A stretch of 64,000 nucleotides of DNA from JAGPCK01 sp041675505. GTDB taxonomy: Bacteria; Bacteroidota; Bacteroidia; UKL13-3. The notes below the pieces were generated by a model. That model was not told the origin of the DNA, made no database searches, and saw nothing but the letters and a program-made list of their open reading frames with translations. The translations under genes and the position numbers were made by a program. The stretch spans positions 248,001-312,000 of the forward strand of contig JBAYTR010000001.1 in assembly GCA_041675505.1 (NCBI GenBank), read 5' to 3'. Positions 25,993 through 35,796 of the stretch are shown in pieces; position 1 is the first letter of the stretch; each line of letters starts with the position of its first letter.

Positions 25993-27339
25993 ATGTTCAA
26001 AAAAATACTGATTGCTAATCGCGGAGAAATTGCCCTGCGTATCATTCGCACGTGTAAGGAAATGGGCATTAAGACTGTTGCCGTTTACTCTACTGCTGAT
26101 AAAGAAAGTTTGCACGTACGTTTTGCTGATGAGGCCGTGTGCATAGGCCCGCCCCCCAGCCAGCAAAGCTACCTGAGCATGGCCAATATTATTGCCGCTG
26201 CTGAAATTACCAATGCCGATGCCATTCATCCGGGTTATGGTTTCCTCTCAGAAAACGCCAAGTTCTCTGAAATTTGCCGCGACCACGGAATTAAATTTAT
26301 TGGTGCTACACCTGAGCAGATTAATTCAATGGGTGATAAAAGCAACGCTAAAGACACCATGAAAAAAGCTGGTGTACCAACTATACCGGGCTCTGATGGC
26401 TTATTGAAAGACGTAAAAGAAGGTGTGGGTATTGCTGAAACTATAGGTTATCCTGTAATACTTAAGGCTACTGCCGGTGGTGGTGGCAGAGGTATGCGCA
26501 TCATATGGAAGTCAGAAGAATTTGAAGCTGCCTGGGATTCAGCCACACAAGAAGCAGGAGCTGCTTTTGGTAACGCAGGAGTGTACTTAGAAAAGTACAT
26601 TGAAGAACCTCGCCACATTGAGATACAGGTAGCCGGTGACCAATACGGCAAAGTATGTCACCTGAGCGAACGCGATTGTTCGATACAACGCAGACATCAA
26701 AAATTAGTGGAGGAAGCCCCTTCTCCGTTTGTTACACCTGAATTGCGTGAGAAAATGGGCAATGCAGCCATTGCTGCTGCTGAAGCCATTAAATACGAAG
26801 GATTGGGTACAGTAGAGTTTCTGGTAGACAAACACCGCAACTTCTACTTTATGGAAATGAATACCCGCATACAAGTGGAGCATCCGGTAACCGAAGAAGT
26901 AATAAATTATGATTTGGTAAAAGAACAAATTCTGATTGCTGCAGGCATTCCTATCAGTGGTAAAAACCACTACCCTATTAAGCATGCTATTGAGTGCCGC
27001 ATAAACGCTGAAGACCCATTCAATAACTTCCGCCCTACTCCCGGAAAAATTGTGAACCTGCACAAACCCGGAGGACATGGTGTACGTGTTGATACGCACA
27101 TTTATGCCGGTTATACAATTCCGTCTAATTATGACTCCATGGTGGCCAAATTAATTGTTTGTGCCCAAACCCGTGAAGAAGCCATTATTAAAATGGAGCG
27201 TGCCCTCAGTGAATTTATTATTGAAGGTCCGGGCTTGCACACTACTATACCTTTACAGATGAAACTTATGCAAAACGAGGATTTCAAAAGCGGCAACTTC
27301 ACTACTGCTTTCATGAATACTTTTGATATTAATAAGTAA
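25993..27339 (+). CDS. accC: biotin carboxylase AccC
   Basis: ATP-grasp enzyme that carboxylates the biotin on AccB. The 448 residues have FKKILIANRGEIALRIIRTC at the N-terminus, HPGYGFLSENAKFSEIC near 76-92, the glycine-rich ATP loop KATAGGGGRGMRII near 158-171, and the catalytic FMEMNTRIQVEHPVTE near 289-304. It is the last gene of the lipid operon and ends 22 bases before a strong terminator. Confidence 0.97.
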   Translation: MFKKILIANRGEIALRIIRTCKEMGIKTVAVYSTADKESLHVRFADEAVCIGPPPSQQSYLSMANIIAAAEITNADAIHPGYGFLSENAKFSEICRDHGIKFIGATPEQINSMGDKSNAKDTMKKAGVPTIPGSDGLLKDVKEGVGIAETIGYPVILKATAGGGGRGMRIIWKSEEFEAAWDSATQEAGAAFGNAGVYLEKYIEEPRHIEIQVAGDQYGKVCHLSERDCSIQRRHQKLVEEAPSPFVTPELREKMGNAAIAAAEAIKYEGLGTVEFLVDKHRNFYFMEMNTRIQVEHPVTEEVINYDLVKEQILIAAGIPISGKNHYPIKHAIECRINAEDPFNNFRPTPGKIVNLHKPGGHGVRVDTHIYAGYTIPSNYDSMVAKLIVCAQTREEAIIKMERALSEFIIEGPGLHTTIPLQMKLMQNEDFKSGNFTTAFMNTFDINK

Positions 27340-27356
27340 CCTTTTTTATCTTTGAT

Positions 27357-27387
27357 AAAAGCCCGCTTTCATGCGGGCTTTTTTTTT
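27357..27387 (+). terminator. intrinsic terminator of the accB-accC operon
   Basis: GCCCGC (27361-27366), loop TTTCAT, GCGGGC (27373-27378), then nine T residues; four A residues before the stem pair with the first T residues. The arms are the same six bases as those of the minus-strand terminator inside ruvC. Confidence 0.9.
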
Positions 27388-27466
27388 GCTGAAGTATTTA
27401 TTTTTTTTCTACCAATTACTCCTGATATTTACATAATTAAGTATCATCCTCTTTTACAAGAAACTA

Positions 27467-29881
27467 ATGCCTGAACCCTCCAATGCCGGTAAACAAAAAA
27501 TGCTGGATGCCTTAGGTAGCAATTTACCCGGCACCATTATCTACCAGCTTGTTCGCCAAGCGAACGGAGAGAAAAGGCTTACTTATATCAGCAAGAACAT
27601 TGAAGCATTTACCGGAGCATCCGTTGATGAAGTTTTAAAACACCCGGAACTTCTCTTTGGTACAGCATTGGAAAAGTATATCCCGAAAATAGATGAGGCT
27701 GAAGAAAAATCTTTTCATGAACTGAGCATTTTTGATTTAGAAGTGGAATGTCAGCTTAAGAATGACGACATACGTTGGATACATATTGTTTCCACTCCTG
27801 AAAAGCAGGAAGACGGTAGCGTGCTATGGAACGGCATGCAAACTGATATTACTGAAAAAAAGCTGAACGAACTTAAACTGAGTAAGGTTAACCATGAACT
27901 TACTTTACTTAACCGCATAAATGACATTATTTTAAATACGCCTGATGAAGAAAGTCTTTACAATAATGTATGCCGGGTGCTGGTTGTAGAAGGAAATTAC
28001 AAACTGGCCTGGGTGTGTTACAGCCCCTTACCGGATGATCCGGAACAAAAAGTAAAACCTGTTGCGTCTTATGGTGAACAAGGTTATGTGAATGAAATTC
28101 GTATTGATTTGAAAGACGAAGATTTACGCAAAGGTCCCACAGCAACTGTTTTACTACACGGGAAAACAATAGTTACCAATAACTTCGAAACATCTGCTGC
28201 ATTTAAACCTTGGCTGGAAAAAGCCAGGAAATTCGGCATCTCAGCCTCCATTGTATTACCACTCAATTTGCACAACCAAAGCAGAGGTACAATCAATATT
28301 TATGCGGAAAATATTGATGCCTTTGATACACATGAAGTATCTGTATTGGAGCGTTTAGCACTCAATCTTTCTGTTGCTGTGCGCAACCTGAGGATTAAAA
28401 ATGAAAAAGATAAAGCCACCCACAATCTGAATGAAAGGGTGAAAGAACTTCACGTTATTCAAGAGGTGAACAAAACTCTTCAACAGGAAGATAAAAATAT
28501 AAGCACTTTATTACAGCAATTGGTGCAAATTATCCCAGGTGGATGGCAGCACAGCAAAGTATGCGAAGCACGTATTCGGTTTGACGGACAAGTATATCAA
28601 AGTGACCATTTTTGTGAATCTGAATTCAAACAAACTGCTCTAATTAATACACAAAACGGGAAAGCCGGAAGTATTGAAGTTGTTTACAAACAAGCTACTC
28701 CTATTGAAGATGACGGACCTTTCCTGACAGAAGAGCGTAATCTGATTAATACACTGGCTGAAATAATCGAGGTATATTTTAACAAGAAAGCCAATCATGA
28801 GGCACTTTTAACATCTGAGGCCAACATGAAATCTGTTTTTGATAATACAGAAATAGGCTACCTGCTACTTGACCGAGAGTATTGTGTAATTTCCTTCAAC
28901 CAAACCATGTTAGATGAGTATGCAACACTATCCGGCATTAAACTTAAAAAAGGTGTTAATTTCTTAGAACTCATACTCCCGGAAAGAATAACGTATGTTA
29001 AAAATATTTTCGAAAAGGTAGTAGTAAGTGAAAGCACCGTTGAGTATGAGACATACTTTTTGGTAAATGGTGTTCCCTATTACTTTACTATCAACATTGT
29101 GCCCATAAAACGTCACAATGTAATTATTGGTTTCACTCTTTCGGCATACGACATTACTATTCGAAAACTAATGGAGATGGAACGGGAGAAAATCACTGCC
29201 GACCTGCTCCAACGCAACCGGGATCTGGAACAGTTTGCTTACATTGTTTCACACAACCTGAGGGCACCGTTGGCCAATATTTTAGGGCTAAGTCTTTTGC
29301 TTAAAGAAGAAATTTCTGAAACAGATAAACAGCACGCGCTTAATGGCATCGAAAATTCAACTGTGCGGCTGGATGAAGTGGTACGTGACCTAAACACTAT
29401 CTTACAGGTAAGACGAGAAATATCTGAAGTAAAAATACGTGTAAGTCTAACTGAACTTGTGAGCAGTATACAAGACAGTATATTCAATATCATAGAGGAA
29501 AGCAAAACACATATTGAAACTGACTTCTCGGCCATTGATGAAGTAACTACCATTCGCAGCTATTTAGGCAGCATTATATTTAACCTCATCAACAACAGTA
29601 TAAAATATGCTCAACCCGGGGTTGCACCTCACATACGCATTTGGACCGAACGAAAGGATCACAATTTGATGCTTCATTTTAAAGACAATGGTATGGGCAT
29701 TGACTTAGAAAGAAACGGCACCCAGCTATTCGGGCTGTACAAACGTTTTCACCCCCATATTGAAGGCAAAGGTGTGGGTTTGTATATGGTAAAAACTCAG
29801 GTAGAGGTGCTGGGAGGAAACATTGAGGCAAAAAGTGAACCCGGCAAAGGAACTGAATTTATTATCAGATTTACAATATGA
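27467..29881 (+). CDS. soluble PAS/GAF sensor histidine kinase
   Basis: An 804-residue cytoplasmic two-component kinase with no membrane helix. Domain order: a PAS domain with PAC segment (about 15-135; YISKNIEAFTGASVDEV, NGMQTDITEKKLNELKL), a GAF domain (about 145-310), a coiled coil and a second degenerate GAF-like region (about 330-440), a second PAS domain (about 455-570), then HisKA with the phospho-acceptor His596 in YIVSHNLRAPLAN and an HATPase with NLINNSIKYA (N box), FKDNGMGID (G1) and GKGVGLYMVKTQVEVLGG (G2). A single-domain receiver overlaps its end by four bases and is the likely partner. No clear TAnnTTTG box precedes it. Confidence 0.9.
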   Translation: MPEPSNAGKQKMLDALGSNLPGTIIYQLVRQANGEKRLTYISKNIEAFTGASVDEVLKHPELLFGTALEKYIPKIDEAEEKSFHELSIFDLEVECQLKNDDIRWIHIVSTPEKQEDGSVLWNGMQTDITEKKLNELKLSKVNHELTLLNRINDIILNTPDEESLYNNVCRVLVVEGNYKLAWVCYSPLPDDPEQKVKPVASYGEQGYVNEIRIDLKDEDLRKGPTATVLLHGKTIVTNNFETSAAFKPWLEKARKFGISASIVLPLNLHNQSRGTINIYAENIDAFDTHEVSVLERLALNLSVAVRNLRIKNEKDKATHNLNERVKELHVIQEVNKTLQQEDKNISTLLQQLVQIIPGGWQHSKVCEARIRFDGQVYQSDHFCESEFKQTALINTQNGKAGSIEVVYKQATPIEDDGPFLTEERNLINTLAEIIEVYFNKKANHEALLTSEANMKSVFDNTEIGYLLLDREYCVISFNQTMLDEYATLSGIKLKKGVNFLELILPERITYVKNIFEKVVVSESTVEYETYFLVNGVPYYFTINIVPIKRHNVIIGFTLSAYDITIRKLMEMEREKITADLLQRNRDLEQFAYIVSHNLRAPLANILGLSLLLKEEISETDKQHALNGIENSTVRLDEVVRDLNTILQVRREISEVKIRVSLTELVSSIQDSIFNIIEESKTHIETDFSAIDEVTTIRSYLGSIIFNLINNSIKYAQPGVAPHIRIWTERKDHNLMLHFKDNGMGIDLERNGTQLFGLYKRFHPHIEGKGVGLYMVKTQVEVLGGNIEAKSEPGKGTEFIIRFTI

Positions 29882-30279
29882 ATACCTATCAACATTTTAT
29901 GATTGTAGATGATGACCACATGAATAACTTCATCTGCAACATTACGCTCAAAAACACCTATAAAAATTCACAGGTTACTTCTTTTGAAAAACCAGTAGAA
30001 GCTCTTGCCTACATCACAAGCAGCTACCCCCGTAATGATATTGAAAAAACAACACTGTTGCTTGATATTAATATGCCGGTACTTAACGGTTGGGAGTTTT
30101 TAGAGGAGCTGAAACAAATGAACCTTGCAGTTGTAGATCAATTTAATATTTATATTCTTTCTTCCTCCGTTGATCAACGTGATATGGATAAAGCCAAAAA
30201 CGACCCCTATGTAATTGACTTTATTTCCAAACCACTAAAGAAGGAAAAGTTGATAGAGTTGTTCGGATCTGCTGAATAA
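29878..30279 (+). CDS. single-domain response regulator receiver
   Basis: A 133-residue CheY-like protein without an output domain. FMIVDDDHMNNFI carries the acidic pocket (DDD near 10-12), LLLDINMPVLNGWEF carries the phospho-acceptor Asp63, and the switch residues appear as YILSSSVD and ISKPLKK. It overlaps the kinase gene by ATGA, so the pair is made together. Its effect must be through protein contact or phosphorelay, since it has no DNA-binding domain. Confidence 0.93.
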   Translation: MNTYQHFMIVDDDHMNNFICNITLKNTYKNSQVTSFEKPVEALAYITSSYPRNDIEKTTLLLDINMPVLNGWEFLEELKQMNLAVVDQFNIYILSSSVDQRDMDKAKNDPYVIDFISKPLKKEKLIELFGSAE

Positions 30280-30329
30280 AAAAATACTGAAATTTAAACT
30301 AGCTAAGCAGGAAGAAGGTTGAAATTTAT

Positions 30330-31295
30330 CTATTCTTCTGTATCGCCCTCATCGTTTGCTGCATCAGGTTCTTTAGGCTGACGTTGCATAGGCAACTCAT
30401 CCAAAGCGCAAAACAATAAATTAACTTCATTGCATCGTGTTTCATCATTCAAATCATCGTATGCATGAAACAGGTTACGTAAAACGCGTTTCACAATATC
30501 AACATTAGAACAAGGCTCAAAATACTCCTGTTTGTTTTCCAGATGCATTTGTTTCAAAAACTGATCAAGGTTTTTGCGTGTAAGTAATATGCCGTTATTA
30601 AACGCATTGATGTAAAACAGCACATCTCCTTGCTTATAATCTAACTCATGTTTGGTATTAAAAGATTCCTGCTCATAATGCCAATTGTCATTTTCCTCCT
30701 TGTAACATAGCAGAAAGTGATTGGGTAAATTAATACCGTAAACAGGTAGATTAAGACGTTGCGCCACCAGAGCATAAACAATGCTCATACCAATGTGGTT
30801 GCCGCTTCGCGATGCTATTACATCATTGATAAACGAGTTTTGAGGAGCGTGATAATTTTTAGTGTTGCCTTTAAAACCATGAACACTATATATTACATGA
30901 TTAATTACACGAACCTTTTCCAACGCGCTAAGCACATTGTGCATTTCGAGCCACACATCCAGCTTAATGCGATCAATCTCTGCTTCCACATCATCTAACT
31001 TAAGTGCCGGATAGCGGTAACGTGCAATTAACCATACACCTTCGAGCAAATCAGGAAATTCGCTTAAATGCCATTTTTTCAAATCGGCTACCAGTCCGTC
31101 AAATCTTATGCGTTGAATAAGGCGTTCAAGACGGTGTTGTAATACCTCATTGTAATTAATCTGCCATTGATTCTCCAACATCGGAATTACTTCTTCTCCG
31201 AAAGACAGAATGCGTTGTTCTACATGCTCTACTACTTCTCTGTCGGTATCATCGAGCAGCGTTAAAAGTGATTGTAATTCGTTCTCGTTAATCAT
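30330..31295 (-). CDS. SirB1-like transglutaminase-superfamily protein
   Basis: A 321-residue protein of the SirB1 (Transglut_core2) group. The family core lies about residues 85-235: DVEAEIDRIKLDVWLEM, a FINDVIASRSGNHIGMSIVY segment, then RLNLPVYGINLPNHFLLCYK with a conserved-looking His. I see no nucleophilic cysteine at the position used by true transglutaminases, so catalytic activity is doubtful. Members are found in many bacteria without a settled role. It is 24 bases downstream of topA and shares its strand, so it is probably read from the topA transcript. Confidence 0.75.
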   Translation of the reverse strand: MINENELQSLLTLLDDTDREVVEHVEQRILSFGEEVIPMLENQWQINYNEVLQHRLERLIQRIRFDGLVADLKKWHLSEFPDLLEGVWLIARYRYPALKLDDVEAEIDRIKLDVWLEMHNVLSALEKVRVINHVIYSVHGFKGNTKNYHAPQNSFINDVIASRSGNHIGMSIVYALVAQRLNLPVYGINLPNHFLLCYKEENDNWHYEQESFNTKHELDYKQGDVLFYINAFNNGILLTRKNLDQFLKQMHLENKQEYFEPCSNVDIVKRVLRNLFHAYDDLNDETRCNEVNLLFCALDELPMQRQPKEPDAANDEGDTEE

Positions 31296-31319
31296 GTACG
31301 CTGTAAAGAAACAGTAATC

Positions 31320-33758
31320 TTATTTTTTAGTTGTTTTCGCAGCTGCTTTTTTGGGTGCGGTCTTCTTGGCGGGACTTTTTTTGGCAGTAGCTTTTTTCAC
31401 AGCCGATTTTTTAGGAGCAGTCTTTTTAGCTGCTGCTTTCACCGGCTTTTTCTCTTCTTTAATTCCTCCCTGTTTCTGAATCAAATCCATACACTCTTCC
31501 AGAGTAAGATTCTTTGCTTCTGTACCTTTAGGGATTTTGAAGTTTTGCTTACCAACACTAATATACGGTCCCCAACGACCGTTAAGCACCTGAATGGTGT
31601 GTTCACCTGAATTATATGTAGCAATCAGTTTCTCTGCATCCGATTTACGTTTGGCTTCAATAAGTTCGATAGCACGCTGCTCGTTTACCTCATAAGGATC
31701 ATCGGTTTTAGGTAATGACACAAATTTATTATCATGAAGTAAATACGGCCCAAATTTACCGATAGAGACTTTGATGTCTTTGCCTTCAAATTGACCGGCA
31801 ATGCGCGGAAGTTTAAACAAATCAATTGCCTCTTCAAGAGAAATAGTTTCGATGGTTTGTGTGCCACGTAAACCGGCATACTGAGGCTTTTCATCTTCGG
31901 TAGCATTCTCACCAATCTGTGCTAATGGCCCGTAGCGACCAATTTTTACGTATACGTTTTTGCCGCTTTCAGGGTGCTTGCCCAACAAACGCTCACCTGT
32001 TTGCTTCTCGGCTGTTTCCGTAGTTTTCTCTACTATAGAATGGAAAGGGCCGTAGAACTCTTCAATCATACGATTCCATTGAAGCTGCCCTTGTGCAATT
32101 TCGTCAAACTCTTTTTCAACTTTGGCCGTAAAATGATAGTCCATGATGGCATCAAAATGTTTCACCAAAAAATCATTCACTACTGAACCTATATCACTTG
32201 GAAAAAGTTTAGATTTTTCTGAACCGTATACTTCTGTTTTTACTTCTTCAGTAATGGTTTCCTTCTTAAGCGTAAGCTGTTGAAACGTTCGTTCTTTTCC
32301 CTCGCGGTCTTCTTTTACCACGTACCCTCTTTTTTGAATAGTAGAAATAGTAGGTGCGTAGGTAGAAGGACGGCCGATGCCCAGTTCTTCCAATTTTTTC
32401 ACCAGACTGGCTTCCGTGTAACGCGGGGCAGGGCGAGAGAATTTCTGTATAGCGGTCATCTCCTCCAGATTCAAGCGGTCTCCCACTTTGAGCGGTGGTA
32501 ACATACCGGCACTTTCTTCATCAGCATTGTCATCATCTTTCGACTCCATGTATGCTTTCAAAAAACCTTCAAACTTGAGAACTTCTCCCGTAGCTACAAA
32601 CTCTTCTGATGTGGTGGAGATACTGATTGTTGCCACTGTTTTTTCCAGTTGTGCATCGGCCATTTGTGAAGCTACGGTGCGCTTCCATATAAGGTCATAT
32701 AAACGCTTAGCACCTGAATCTCCATCAATGGTGTGATTTTCAAAATACGTAGGTCGTATGGCTTCGTGTGCTTCCTGAGCACCAGATGATTTGGTGGTAT
32801 ATCTTCTTGTTTGTGCAAAATCAGGCCCGTAATGCGACTGAATTTCTTTTCGTGAAGCATCAATGGCTAACTCTGAAAGGTTAACTGAGTCAGTACGCAT
32901 GTAGGTAATTAAACCCGCTTCATATAACTTCTGTGCAATGGTCATGGTTTGCGACACAGAAAAACCAAGCTTGCGACTAGCTTCTTGTTGCAATGTAGAT
33001 GTGGTAAACGGTGGAGCGGGTGATTTTTTACCCGGCTTGGTCTCCAAATTTTTGATGTTGTATACTGCCCCTTTGCATTTCTCGAGCAAAGTGCGTGCAT
33101 CCTCAAAATTATTGAAACGTTTAGGTAACTCAGCTTTTAATTTTTTCCCTGAACCATCGGTTAGCAAAAACTCAGCTGTTACTTTGTAGCTGAAAACGGT
33201 ATTGAAGTTTTGTATTTCCCTTTCGCGTTCCACAATCAATCTTACCGCAACAGATTGCACACGTCCGGCTGAAAGGCTTGGCTTTACTTTTTTCCAAAGT
33301 ATGGGAGATATTTCAAAACCCACCAAACGATCCAATACTCTGCGGGCTTGTTGTGCATTAACCAAATGCATATCAATACTGCGAGGGTTATCAATGGCTT
33401 TTAATATGGCCGGCTTGGTAATTTCATGAAAAACAATTCTGCGGGTTTTGGATTCTTTCAACTCAAGCACCTGACTCAGATGCCAGGATATGGCCTCTCC
33501 TTCGCGGTCCTCGTCCGATGCCAGCCAGATAAGGTCACTGTCATCTGCCAGTTTTTTCAGCTCTTTTACCAACTGCTTCTTATCGGGATCTACTTCATAA
33601 GAAGGCAAAAAATTATTCTTAATGTCAATGGCACTATCGCCTTTTGCCAAGTCGCGAATATGGCCGTAGCATGACTTTACAGTAAAGTCCTTACCAAGAA
33701 ACTTCTCTATGGTTTTTGCCTTTGCAGGCGACTCAACAATCACTAAATTTTTGGCCAT
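31320..33758 (-). CDS. topA: DNA topoisomerase I (type IA)
   Basis: Relaxes negative supercoils through a single-strand break. The 812 residues have a TOPRIM domain at the N-terminus (LVIVESPAKAKTIEKFLG; DEDREGEAISWHL near 79-91 with the acidic metal site) and the type IA core with the active-site Tyr286 in LITYMRTDSVN. Then come topoisomerase C-terminal repeats (FGPYLLHDNKFVSLP near 705 and GRWGPYISVGKQNFKIP near 755) in place of the zinc fingers of the E. coli enzyme. The last 45 residues are a lysine/alanine/proline tail like that of histone H1-type bacterial proteins, suited to non-specific DNA contact. The promoter overlaps a palindrome. Confidence 0.96.
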   Translation of the reverse strand: MAKNLVIVESPAKAKTIEKFLGKDFTVKSCYGHIRDLAKGDSAIDIKNNFLPSYEVDPDKKQLVKELKKLADDSDLIWLASDEDREGEAISWHLSQVLELKESKTRRIVFHEITKPAILKAIDNPRSIDMHLVNAQQARRVLDRLVGFEISPILWKKVKPSLSAGRVQSVAVRLIVEREREIQNFNTVFSYKVTAEFLLTDGSGKKLKAELPKRFNNFEDARTLLEKCKGAVYNIKNLETKPGKKSPAPPFTTSTLQQEASRKLGFSVSQTMTIAQKLYEAGLITYMRTDSVNLSELAIDASRKEIQSHYGPDFAQTRRYTTKSSGAQEAHEAIRPTYFENHTIDGDSGAKRLYDLIWKRTVASQMADAQLEKTVATISISTTSEEFVATGEVLKFEGFLKAYMESKDDDNADEESAGMLPPLKVGDRLNLEEMTAIQKFSRPAPRYTEASLVKKLEELGIGRPSTYAPTISTIQKRGYVVKEDREGKERTFQQLTLKKETITEEVKTEVYGSEKSKLFPSDIGSVVNDFLVKHFDAIMDYHFTAKVEKEFDEIAQGQLQWNRMIEEFYGPFHSIVEKTTETAEKQTGERLLGKHPESGKNVYVKIGRYGPLAQIGENATEDEKPQYAGLRGTQTIETISLEEAIDLFKLPRIAGQFEGKDIKVSIGKFGPYLLHDNKFVSLPKTDDPYEVNEQRAIELIEAKRKSDAEKLIATYNSGEHTIQVLNGRWGPYISVGKQNFKIPKGTEAKNLTLEECMDLIQKQGGIKEEKKPVKAAAKKTAPKKSAVKKATAKKSPAKKTAPKKAAAKTTKK

Positions 33759-33787
33759 TCGGTTTATGTTATTAAAACTAAAAAGGG

Positions 33788-33817
33788 CAAATAAACAGTA
33801 TTTGTTTATTTACCCAA
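33788..33817 (-). promoter_or_regulatory. topA promoter overlapping a 9-bp inverted repeat
   Basis: On the minus strand TTG (33817-33815), 19 bases, TTTATTTG (33795-33788), one mismatch from TAnnTTTG. The promoter contains AAATAAACA (33789-33797) and its complement (33803-33811) separated by five bases, so a dimeric DNA-binding protein or a supercoiling-dependent structure could act here. Confidence 0.45.
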
Positions 33818-33857
33818 CTTGTAATTTTTAAAAAATAGGTTAAAGCACCTCTATTTC

Positions 33858-35732
33858 TTATCTGGAAATCAGCAGTTTAGAAATATGTTGTTGTGCTCCT
33901 GCCTGTAGGCGGATCAAATATACACCTTCAGGCAATACCGCACCGTGTATTATATCACTAAGTTTTACTCCTTGTTTACCCGGTTGCTGGTTTCCCAACT
34001 CTATACTTCCTACTTCAATACCCGTCATGTTGTATACAGCAGCCCTTACGTTTTGCTGTGAAATAAGATTGTAGTGTACTTCTGCATCACCTGCAGCAGG
34101 GTTTGGAAATACCTGTACATTATTCAGCAAAGGCTCAACAAACTCAGTACCTACTTTTACATTTCCAATGTTTATATCATCAATAAAAATGTTGTTCCCT
34201 CTTTGGTAGGTAAACTCCACTCTGAACATTACATTGTTGGTTTTGTAAGGAGTTGCATTAAGCGTAAAGGATTTCCACTGTGATTTTGATGTAGGGTAAA
34301 ATGCTGTAGGTTGAGCAACACTGGTGTTCAGTTGCAAACCCCCCACTCTTAATATGTTTGTCCAAGTTAATCCGCAATTGTTACTTACATACACCGATAA
34401 GGTATCCGTATAAGTAGCTATCCTTTGAGTATAGGCTACATTAAAATTAAAGTACAAGTTATTCACCACTGAATAGTTGGTTGAAGGAGTATAAAAGTTG
34501 TAGGTGTACCTGGTCCATGAAGAAGGGTGGTAAAAAGAGGGAAGATAGATACATTTAAGACCGTTATAGCTGGCCGAGTCAGTAACTCTCCAACCGTATG
34601 CATTACCGCCCAGATTTTCTAACTCCCAGTTAGGAGAAAGAGTAAAGCCATTCGCCAAACTTTCAAACCCTTCATTTACCGGAGGGGTAGCTGTGCTGGC
34701 CGGAACAGTATATCCCTGAACACCTGTGGTAGTAAGGTTGGAGGCAGAATATAAAGTAGCATAGTAGGTAGACAGTGATGTGTTCATCCTATCGCGCTGC
34801 CCAATTGTGAACAAAGCCTGGCAATCACCATCAGTATAATCCATGTAATTCTGTAACATATCCGGCTTATCTCCACCCGGGTCATTGGTACAGGTATTTC
34901 TGGAAGGCGAACAACTGCCAAAGTTTTGATCTGCTGCTGGTGGGGTATCCCCAACTGCATCACCTCCTTGAAAGGAACTGGAACATCCATCCTGAAATGT
35001 GTGAAACAAACTAAAACAATGTCCTACTTCGTGGGTAAGTGTGCGGCCTCCTTTAGCTTTGGAACTTGTACCGATAGTACCTACATAATCTGCTCTGATA
35101 ACTACACCACGGGTTGAACTTGCTCCCGACCAAGGGAACTGGGCATATCCCAAGGTAGTAGTGTTCGGGTCATTGTCACGGTCTTCAATCTGAGCCACAA
35201 CAAAAATATTAAAATACTTTCCGTTTCTCCAGGAAGAGGGAACCAAAGACTTTACGTTGTCGCTTGCATTAGTAGAAAGTGTGGAGTAAACTCGGTTAAT
35301 CCCATCAAAGCAGTTGCCGCTGGGGTCTCTGTTGGCTAAACGAAACTCTATTTCGCAATCAGCAGCAAGAGGCGCAAACATAGGATCAATTGAAGTTTTG
35401 TTGGGGTTGAGCAACCTGAAATCCTCGTTCAGAATACGCATTTGATCGTCAATCTGTTCTTTAGAAATATTTTCCCTTCCATTCACATGAATAATATGGA
35501 ATACTACCGGAATAATTCTTACTGTGCCGTTGGCTTTTGTTTTAGCATTAGCGGTGGCTTGTACTTCTTTAGTAAATCTTTCTTCTTCCAGTTTTATGGC
35601 CGGATTAGCGGCAACCTGTTGTTCATACACATGATCGGTTAAACAACGGTGCGGATTTTTGGCTTCCTGCGCTAACAAGCTGGTAACTGTAAACGTTAAA
35701 GCGGAAAAAAGTGTTAATGTATACTTCATCAT
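33858..35732 (-). CDS. secreted M43-family zinc metalloprotease with T9SS sorting domain
   Basis: A 624-residue exported protease of the pappalysin/cytophagalysin group. A signal peptide (to about residue 21, SLLAQ) is followed by a prodomain-like part and the catalytic domain (about 70-330). His234 begins HEVGHCFSLFH, the HExxHxxxxxH zinc site; the eighth position is Ser where metzincins usually have Gly. The Met-turn region is present as NYMDYTDGDC...FTIGQRDRM. The middle is a beta-sandwich (about 360-530), and the C-terminus is the type A sorting domain (VFPNPAAGDAEVHYNL ... GVYLIRLQAG ... KLLISR). It should be exported by T9SS. Confidence 0.9.
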   Translation of the reverse strand: MMKYTLTLFSALTFTVTSLLAQEAKNPHRCLTDHVYEQQVAANPAIKLEEERFTKEVQATANAKTKANGTVRIIPVVFHIIHVNGRENISKEQIDDQMRILNEDFRLLNPNKTSIDPMFAPLAADCEIEFRLANRDPSGNCFDGINRVYSTLSTNASDNVKSLVPSSWRNGKYFNIFVVAQIEDRDNDPNTTTLGYAQFPWSGASSTRGVVIRADYVGTIGTSSKAKGGRTLTHEVGHCFSLFHTFQDGCSSSFQGGDAVGDTPPAADQNFGSCSPSRNTCTNDPGGDKPDMLQNYMDYTDGDCQALFTIGQRDRMNTSLSTYYATLYSASNLTTTGVQGYTVPASTATPPVNEGFESLANGFTLSPNWELENLGGNAYGWRVTDSASYNGLKCIYLPSFYHPSSWTRYTYNFYTPSTNYSVVNNLYFNFNVAYTQRIATYTDTLSVYVSNNCGLTWTNILRVGGLQLNTSVAQPTAFYPTSKSQWKSFTLNATPYKTNNVMFRVEFTYQRGNNIFIDDINIGNVKVGTEFVEPLLNNVQVFPNPAAGDAEVHYNLISQQNVRAAVYNMTGIEVGSIELGNQQPGKQGVKLSDIIHGAVLPEGVYLIRLQAGAQQHISKLLISR

Positions 35733-35748
35733 AAATTTTAAAAGCGAG

Positions 35749-35756
35749 CAAAAATA
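35749..35756 (-). promoter_or_regulatory. -7 promoter box for the M43 protease gene
   Basis: TATTTTTG on the minus strand, an exact TAnnTTTG match, 16 bases before the ATG. A TTG lies only five bases upstream, too close to act as -33. Confidence 0.5.
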
Positions 35757-35796
35757 GTCAAGTTAATAAATTAAAAAAATACAGATTTTCAATACG

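Noticed and set aside
27354..27366. TATCTTTG near 27347 as a promoter for the sensor kinase
   Set aside because: It lies before the accC terminator, so transcripts from it would stop within 40 bases; the kinase promoter must be elsewhere.
31320..31450. Lysine/alanine tail of topA as a separate H1-like protein
   Set aside because: It is in frame with topA and such tails are known on type IA topoisomerases.
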